64,000 nucleotides of DNA from Spinellus fusiger (lineage: Eukaryota > Mucoromycota > Mucoromycetes > Mucorales > Phycomycetaceae), in contig JALLLS010000028.1 of NCBI GenBank assembly GCA_025094145.1, positions 345,763-409,762 on the forward strand, in the 5' to 3' direction. Position numbers and translations under genes: made by a program. Each line of letters opens with the position of its first letter. The stretch's first letter is position 1. Shown here piece after piece: positions 58,138 through 64,000 of this stretch. Under the pieces are notes generated by a model, which was not told the DNA's origin, searched no databases, and saw nothing but the letters and a program-made list of their open reading frames with translations.

Positions 58138-60134
58138 AGTTGTCATTAGACTCCAGTTTAAAAAAGAAAAAAAAAGAAAAAACATATACTTTTAGTGCTG
58201 ATACTATCTAATATACTGTAACACTCTCCATGGCTCTCTAAAGAAATATATCTATCTTTGTATCTATCTTTGTATCTATCTGTTCATGTCATGTCATTTG
58301 ACCACTTGTTTTTCTGTTTCTCATACAATGTGCCTTCTGCAATGCAACTACATACCCACCTGCGTTCATGTGCAAGGAAACAAGTAAAAGGAACCGAGGA
58401 ATTGACATTTAAAGCAACTTGCTAAATGTGCATGTGGTTTGCAAGATGAGATTCATGGATCAACATCCAATTATAAAATACAAGTCATTGAGAAAGGGGC
58501 ATAGCAATCGTCAGAGTGTCCCCTCATAGGATGAATAGAATAGAGTAGAATAGAATAAATATAAATATAAACATTCCTACATCAAAAGAAATAGCTAAAC
58601 ATCTATAGGTATCTATATCGAGAAAAGTGTAAACAGTCTGACTATCTGATAAGGAACACATTCTATTTTATGAGTAATATGTTGAGTCAGTCATAGAGGT
58701 CATAAACTATCTCGTCATCGTGCCTTTCATCCAATAGTGTAACTGTATGTAGCTGTAGATGTATGTAAATGCATAGATACTACCACATACCCATCATAAT
58801 CTATATATATAATAGTGAAGAAATCCTTTCATTCTTATTCTCTATTCTCTATTCTCTATTCATCAGTAGGAAACTCCATTTTACACGTTTTTATTCTATA
58901 CCACGGACCACTGAAATAGGGAGTGTTCTCTATTGACTGAATCACTCAAGACCGAGCTTGCACCTCCTTACACAAGTCACAAAGCACCCATCTACTATTC
59001 AACTGCCGATCAAAAGCAGAGCTGATGGTATGTAATACTAAGTAGATTTGTGTAAAGTAGACAAATAAGAAAAAGTTTAGAACTACAGTAGATCGAGAAA
59101 ACTAGAAATCAATCAATGGAAAGAAAAGAAAAAGAAAAAGAAAAGAAAAAAGAGTAATATAGCAAGGACCTTTTCTTTATTACTGATAGTATCACTGATA
59201 TTATCACTATCACTATCAATATCACTATCAATATCACTATTGTCATGGTCTCTGATCTTTATTAGTAAACAATGCCTACTCTCAATCCAAGATAGAATAG
59301 AATAAAAATAGATAAAGGATTAAAAACAGACAGCTAAAAGAAAACACTTGAGCTCAGAATGTGCTAATAAGTATGCCAAAGAGTGAACCGAATAGTGTAC
59401 AAAAGGACTTGGTAGCGGTGTGTTTCCTTCTCTTTTTGTATTCCAATGTGTTTGTTATTAGACTCGGTGACTTAGAATTTTAAATAACAAGATCACTCTG
59501 AGCGTCACTATACACAAAGCTTGAATCAGAGCATGAATCAACAAACAAACAACTATAAATGTAAATTCAGCAAGTCATGGAGAGTCAAGATAAATAAATA
59601 AAATAGTATATTTTTGATAGAGTCGTACTGTTTTGTTTTGGCATAGGTGTCAGTAACCTCTACGTGTGGGATTCCCCCTTTCTGCCATCCTAGTGTTCAA
59701 TATATAGAAACAAAAGGCGTGTTTGGTAATGTAAGAAGTATATTTCGCAAAGCTTTGATGTCTAATGAATCGCTAGCCTTTATACCTTTTCTACTTATCA
59801 TAATAGTCTATCTAAAGAAATACTAAAGCAATTTCTACTGAAACACTTGCCAAGTCTTTCCATCACCTCAGCATGTTGAGTGTAAGAGGTTTCCTAATCC
59901 TCAATACTAGTGTTCTTTCTTATAGTAAAAATAAATAAAAGAACAAACTTCATTTGTAGTTGTAAACATGAACAAGTGTAGATTTTCATTACAATAGACA
60001 TATCTTTTATTCCCTATTCTTTAGTGAGATACATGAGTATTGCAATATAAACACACCCTAAAATAAAACGATAGTCGCACTCTTCTTTTTGGTTTTCCTC
60101 TTGGTCTCCTTGATCTTTAATAAACAAGTCACAC
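58138..60134. other. AT-rich spacer
   Basis: 2.0 kb with no supported gene. It has AAAAG-rich tracts (59116-59155) and a TATCAC/TATCAA repeat (59186-59240). Confidence 0.45.
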
Positions 60135-61385
60135 ATGTCCAGCAAGCCTTATACTCATGTTTCAAGCTACCAAGTGCTTCAACGCGACGCCAACAACACT
60201 GCCACAGTCCACTTACCAGGCAAAGACCCCATTGTACTGGGTGTAGGGGGTCCCTACCAAATAGAAGACGCCGTTCATGTTAGAGTGGGAGATGTGTGGG
60301 TTATGGCAGGACAAAGCAACATGCGTGGCCATGGTTTCCTTGCTCATCCCTTTACAAAGGAACCCTTCACACCCGCCTCTTTGCCCCAGGTCCACCTTTT
60401 TGGATCGGATGAAACATGGTCAGTGGCCAAAGAACCCACACACCAGCTGGCTGTGTCGCTTCGTCGTGTACACCATACACTACCCGACCCCACTGTGCGT
60501 GATCCTTTTCTCAATACCCTACGAGGGGCTTCTCTGGGGGTTGCCTTTGGGAATGCATACTATGACACCATAAAAGTGCCAGTAGGTCTTATTGCAAGTG
60601 CTCATGGAGGAGTCACTCTCCAGCAATGGAGTCCTTTTCTGGAGGACAAAGAGCACCAAGACACTTTGTTTGGTGCCATGGTGGGGCGCATACAGAGTGC
60701 TGGTGATAGAATAGCAGGCATACTATGGTACCAAGGAGAATCAGAGGCAGTAGTAAAAGTAGAGCCCAACTACTACTCTTCTTCTCTGTCCAATCTGATA
60801 AAAATGAGTCGTTCTTGCTTTGGACTCTCGCTTCCATTTGTAGTGGCTCAGATTGGGCGGTGGACAGGAACCAGTTCTTTCAGCAGCTGGGATAGAATTC
60901 GAGAAGAACAGGCCTCCATGGTAGAGTATGAAAGAGTGCAGGTGGTGGCCAGTATTGACTGCAGTATGGATGATTATGTTCATCTTTCTGCCAAGGGTTT
61001 GTGCCAAGTGGGAAAGCGAATGGCAGTAGGAGCCATAGCACTTGTTCAATCGATACCAGGGAGTGTGAGTCCTCGTGTTCATTCTGTGGTATGCCAATCC
61101 ATAGACAGGCAGCACTCTTTACTAGTCTCTTTTGACCCGCCTGATGTTCAATGGCAGGCATTGGAACAAGTGTATGGGTTCATTCTGAGTGAGGGAGAGA
61201 TTGTCAGAGCAGACATTGAGGGCTATTCTGTTCGTGTGTACGTAACAGAATACACAATGTTGCACATTCAAAAGAACCAGGTTTATCTGTATTACGGTCA
61301 TGGAGAGAATCCAATATGCAACATGAAAACAACATTGGGTATGGGTCTACTAGCTTCGCCAGCATTGAAAATAATGATACAATAA
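60135..61385 (+). CDS. SGNH hydrolase, sialate O-acetylesterase (SASA)-like
   Basis: Carbohydrate-ester hydrolase of the SASA/CE6 type; substrate unknown. Intronless, 416 residues, starting MSSKPYTHVSSYQVLQRD. Block I VWVMAGQSNMRGHG (nucleophile Ser in GQSN) is at about residue 58; VGLIASAHGGVTLQQWSPF gives the Gly/Gln block; AGILWYQGESEAV gives block III (conserved Trp-Tyr-Gln-Gly-Glu); DYVHLSAKGLCQVGKRM gives the catalytic Asp-x-x-His. The C-terminal 100 residues form a beta-rich tail. No signal peptide is visible, so it may act inside the cell or have a missed upstream exon. Convergent with the G-alpha gene across 137 bp. Confidence 0.85.
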   Translation: MSSKPYTHVSSYQVLQRDANNTATVHLPGKDPIVLGVGGPYQIEDAVHVRVGDVWVMAGQSNMRGHGFLAHPFTKEPFTPASLPQVHLFGSDETWSVAKEPTHQLAVSLRRVHHTLPDPTVRDPFLNTLRGASLGVAFGNAYYDTIKVPVGLIASAHGGVTLQQWSPFLEDKEHQDTLFGAMVGRIQSAGDRIAGILWYQGESEAVVKVEPNYYSSSLSNLIKMSRSCFGLSLPFVVAQIGRWTGTSSFSSWDRIREEQASMVEYERVQVVASIDCSMDDYVHLSAKGLCQVGKRMAVGAIALVQSIPGSVSPRVHSVVCQSIDRQHSLLVSFDPPDVQWQALEQVYGFILSEGEIVRADIEGYSVRVYVTEYTMLHIQKNQVYLYYGHGENPICNMKTTLGMGLLASPALKIMIQ

Positions 61386-61522
61386 ATAGTTGGTATTGAC
61401 ATGGGAGGAGTGCGTGAAGGGATTTACAATGAAAGGTAGTTAAGACAAGGATAAGAAGATAAAGAGCAGGGAAAGAGAATAAAACAGGAGCACTATTCTA
61501 ATAGGGAAGATATTATGCGACA

Positions 61523-63229
61523 TTATAACATTAATGTGTCGAGGTTGTCATTTAGAATGATATCAGACACTGATGACATGACATGCTCAAGAAGCTTTGT
61601 GTCTGTTGCATCTGTATAATGAACATAGACCTTTTTAGTGGTGCGTTTGTTCAGCCGTTGAAATCGATCGCTGAAATACTGTTTTGCTGATATACTATCA
61701 TTGGCAGGGCCTAGATATCACAGTGAGTTGTTGAATGGATCAATGAAATATACCTTTATAGTCGGGAAACCATTCTGATACCGGAGATGTACTAATTTTA
61801 CTCTCAAAAATGTCGATTTTGTTGAGGAATAAAATCATGGATGTGTTTGTAAACCACGGAGAGTTGCAAATATTATCAAAGAGCATCAATGATTCCTGCA
61901 TCTATTGGCATCATCAGTGCCTATTCTCAACTCACACAAAGTGAATAAATACTTACTTGATTCTATTAAAAAGTTAGTATTTTGATAACAATAGCAATAA
62001 TAGCAATAATAATAACTTACTGCAGTTTTATCTTCTAATAAACATTGATCATAACCACTGATGGATACAACAAACATAATGGCAGTGACATTCTCAAAGC
62101 AATGAATCCTTTTCAAAACAACACATCCATAAATAAATAACCCCTCAATGGCCTATAGACTTGCTTACCATTTCTTACGCTCATTTCTTTGACCTCCCAC
62201 GTCAAACATGCGATAGGTAAGGGGTCCAATGTGAAAGTTAGTTTCTACAATGCCAGTTGTTTTTGCACGACAGCGAAGAATATCCTGATCAGTGGGCACA
62301 TAATCTATTGCCCAGAACCGATCCAATTGTTCAAAGAAGCTAGTGAGGAATTTATTCATTAAATTCTGTACTCATTGACTTTTTTTTTTCTTTTTTCTTT
62401 TTCTAAAAAAGAAAAAAAACTTACTAGGACAGATTATCATGTAGTGCAAATGTATTTCCTCGTTCTATGGTGGATTGGATGCCAGAATCGCTCCATAATC
62501 TTTTGAGTGGCTCCAAGTACTGAGTGGGATAAGGACTTCCCTCAGAAAGTAATGTCTCTTGTTCAAACATTGAATAGAAAGACTTTTATGATGTGTGAGT
62601 TCTCTTGTTCACTGCTATAAAATATTCTTACATAAAGAGATTCGTCGTCCAGATTAATATTAAATTTTTTAGTAGCCTCCAAAAGTGTTTGTGCAGCACT
62701 CGTAATATTGGAAAATGCGATGACTCTGAAGTTCTCTCTCTCATATCGATCAAATCCTGCAGCATGAATAAGTCGCATCTGTTTTAACACTGTGGATTTT
62801 CCGGATTCTCCAGCACCTAAGAATTCATAAATATCAGTGAGTTAATTTTCATTTGACATTAAATAGTTTATATTTAACAAAGATAAGGATCCATAACAAA
62901 GCATTACAAAAATAATACACAAAACACAGATAAATATAGTCTATATCCGTCTATAGCATTGTGTTTATGTTTCTTTTATCTTTTTCTGTTGCTGTTATTC
63001 TCACCATTTTTTTTAAAAAATAATAATAATAATAATAATAAAAAACAATAAAAATCTAAATCTAAATCTTACCAAGTAATAGCAGCTTGACTTCACTTTT
63101 CATTCTTATCTTATCAGCTTTTATTTGTTTGTCAATCATTCGTGTTTTGGAAGATGCTAATCCATATTTTCCACGACTTTCTTTGCTTTGACTGTGGGTG
63201 CTTTTGCTGCTACTTGTACAATTGCCCAT
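61523..63229 (-). CDS. Heterotrimeric G-protein alpha subunit
   Basis: GTP-binding signalling subunit at the plasma membrane. Starts [20 protein letters not shown]: Gly2 is a myristoylation site and Cys4 a palmitoylation site. P-loop GAGESGKST is split by an intron after LLLLG. Switch I is [11 protein letters not shown] with the catalytic Arg; switch II is [12 protein letters not shown] with the catalytic Gln. LNKIDIF is the NKxD motif, and TDATDT replaces the usual TCATDT guanine-base motif (Cys to Asp). The last residues are NDNLDTLML, without a Cys four from the end. Exons around 62021 join through a 6-nt exon (61957-61962) to give [19 protein letters not shown]. Seven or more exons. The subgroup is uncertain; it is not the Cys-tailed Gpa1 (Gi-like) type. 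Confidence 0.93.
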
Positions 63230-64000
63230 GTTGAAATGTAAACTAATTAATCTACAGTAATAATAGTAATGAAGAAATAGGTGTTTTTGTTGATAAATGC
63301 AACAATGAAGGGATGTCTAGGTGGGGATTATTTTTTAAGGGTAAGTCAAAGAAGATGTTGATCAGAAAACAAAAATAAATAAAAGAACAAGAAGAGAATA
63401 ATGTTTAAAAAAAAAGCAAAGGCAATAAATGGACTAATTAGCAGAGACTAGAAATGAGTTTCAATTGGGTCAGTAGCATCAAGAGAAGAAGGGGTACTAC
63501 ATGATTGCACATAGAACGATAGCAGAAATGTTAGACACGTACGCACTGTTGATAACCAGAATCAAATTGGTTTTTCTCTAAATAGCATATTAACTTTTTT
63601 TTAATAGTTTATTTGAGATTTCTTTGGGGCACAATGCCTCGTCATCTTTACTGAATTCAAGTACTTTATTGACTTTTTTATAAACTTTCATTGTCGCATT
63701 TCTCGGTCTTACTAACATGAGGTTGACTAATTTATGATGGACTTGGAATGAATAATTTTTTGGCTGAACAAACCCAGGGGTGAATTGAAGCGCGAGAGGG
63801 TGAAGGAGTGAAGGAGTGATCCCGCCCTTGTTTATACACTAGAAGAAACTTAATACCAGAATAAGGCATCTTGGCAGTACGATAGATCGGTCAAGATAAA
63901 CCATGATGAAAGAAATAGAAAGCCTGCCATCGAAATGTTAAAAAAGGGAATGTTTGACTTCATGCTCTACCCACCACTTCTTTATCCTCACTTTATTGAT
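63230..64000. promoter_or_regulatory. Upstream region of the G-alpha gene and window end
   Basis: 771 bp upstream of the G-alpha start. There is no coding feature. A tandem GGAGTGAA pair lies at 63800-63820. Confidence 0.4.

Overview
The window is nuclear DNA of a filamentous fungus. Genes lie on both strands, are close together and are split by many short GT-AG introns (mostly 50-140 bp). The gene set (formin, Sec1, G-alpha, V-ATPase c', bZIP, GATA, GPI-anchored secreted proteins) is fungal. Mucoromycota, probably Mucorales, is the best guess: BLOC-1 dysbindin and DHX34 are present (both absent from yeasts), and there are decayed copies of a repeat protein family with an 'FGEAK' core and of Fanzor-like genes that I recall as typical of mucoralean genomes. 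The lineage call is an inference; I could run no search.

Layout. 0-15 kb is a dense housekeeping block: formin (cut by the left edge), RFT1, a membrane SDR, a TMEM256/DUF423 protein, an ICT1-type peptidyl-tRNA hydrolase, PAB1 and dysbindin. 15.3-20.4 kb is a transposon-rich island. It is dominated by a 4.3-kb palindrome with two 1,124-bp arms that match at all but one of the positions compared. The palindrome flanks a decayed Tc1-type transposase and a broken FGEAK-family gene, and a second degenerate mariner-like element with TA target duplications follows 15 bp outside the right arm. 20.8-27.1 kb holds a kelch/transmembrane protein, an orphan coiled-coil protein and ribosomal protein eS10. 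27-37 kb is AT-rich and gene-poor, with a Fanzor zinc-ribbon relic, an aspartic-protease-like gene with both active-site loops altered, and a small GPI-anchored Cys-rich protein. 37.3-51.5 kb is again dense: DHX34, VMA11, SEC1, a small mitochondrial-looking protein, HTD2, a bZIP factor and a secreted Cys-rich protein. 53.5-63.2 kb holds a GATA-finger protein, a second secreted Cys-rich paralogue, a sialate-O-acetylesterase-like enzyme and a G-alpha subunit, separated by AT-rich spacers with simple repeats.

How genes relate. These are independent loci, not operons. Divergent pairs that may share promoters are formin/RFT1, PAB1/dysbindin and the small mitochondrial protein/HTD2. HTD2 and the bZIP gene converge with 2 bp between their stop codons. 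The membrane-traffic theme (formin, Sec1, dysbindin, V-ATPase, G-alpha) fits polarised hyphal growth, but that is interpretation.

The most interesting points are the recent perfect palindrome, a set of very short internal exons (6, 13, 20, 31 and 37 nt) that are needed to rebuild conserved proteins, the pseudo-protease with a 32-bp perfect palindrome in its coding sequence, and the Fanzor relic. Exon coordinates are given where I could join reading frames by hand; elsewhere the gene span is approximate inside.
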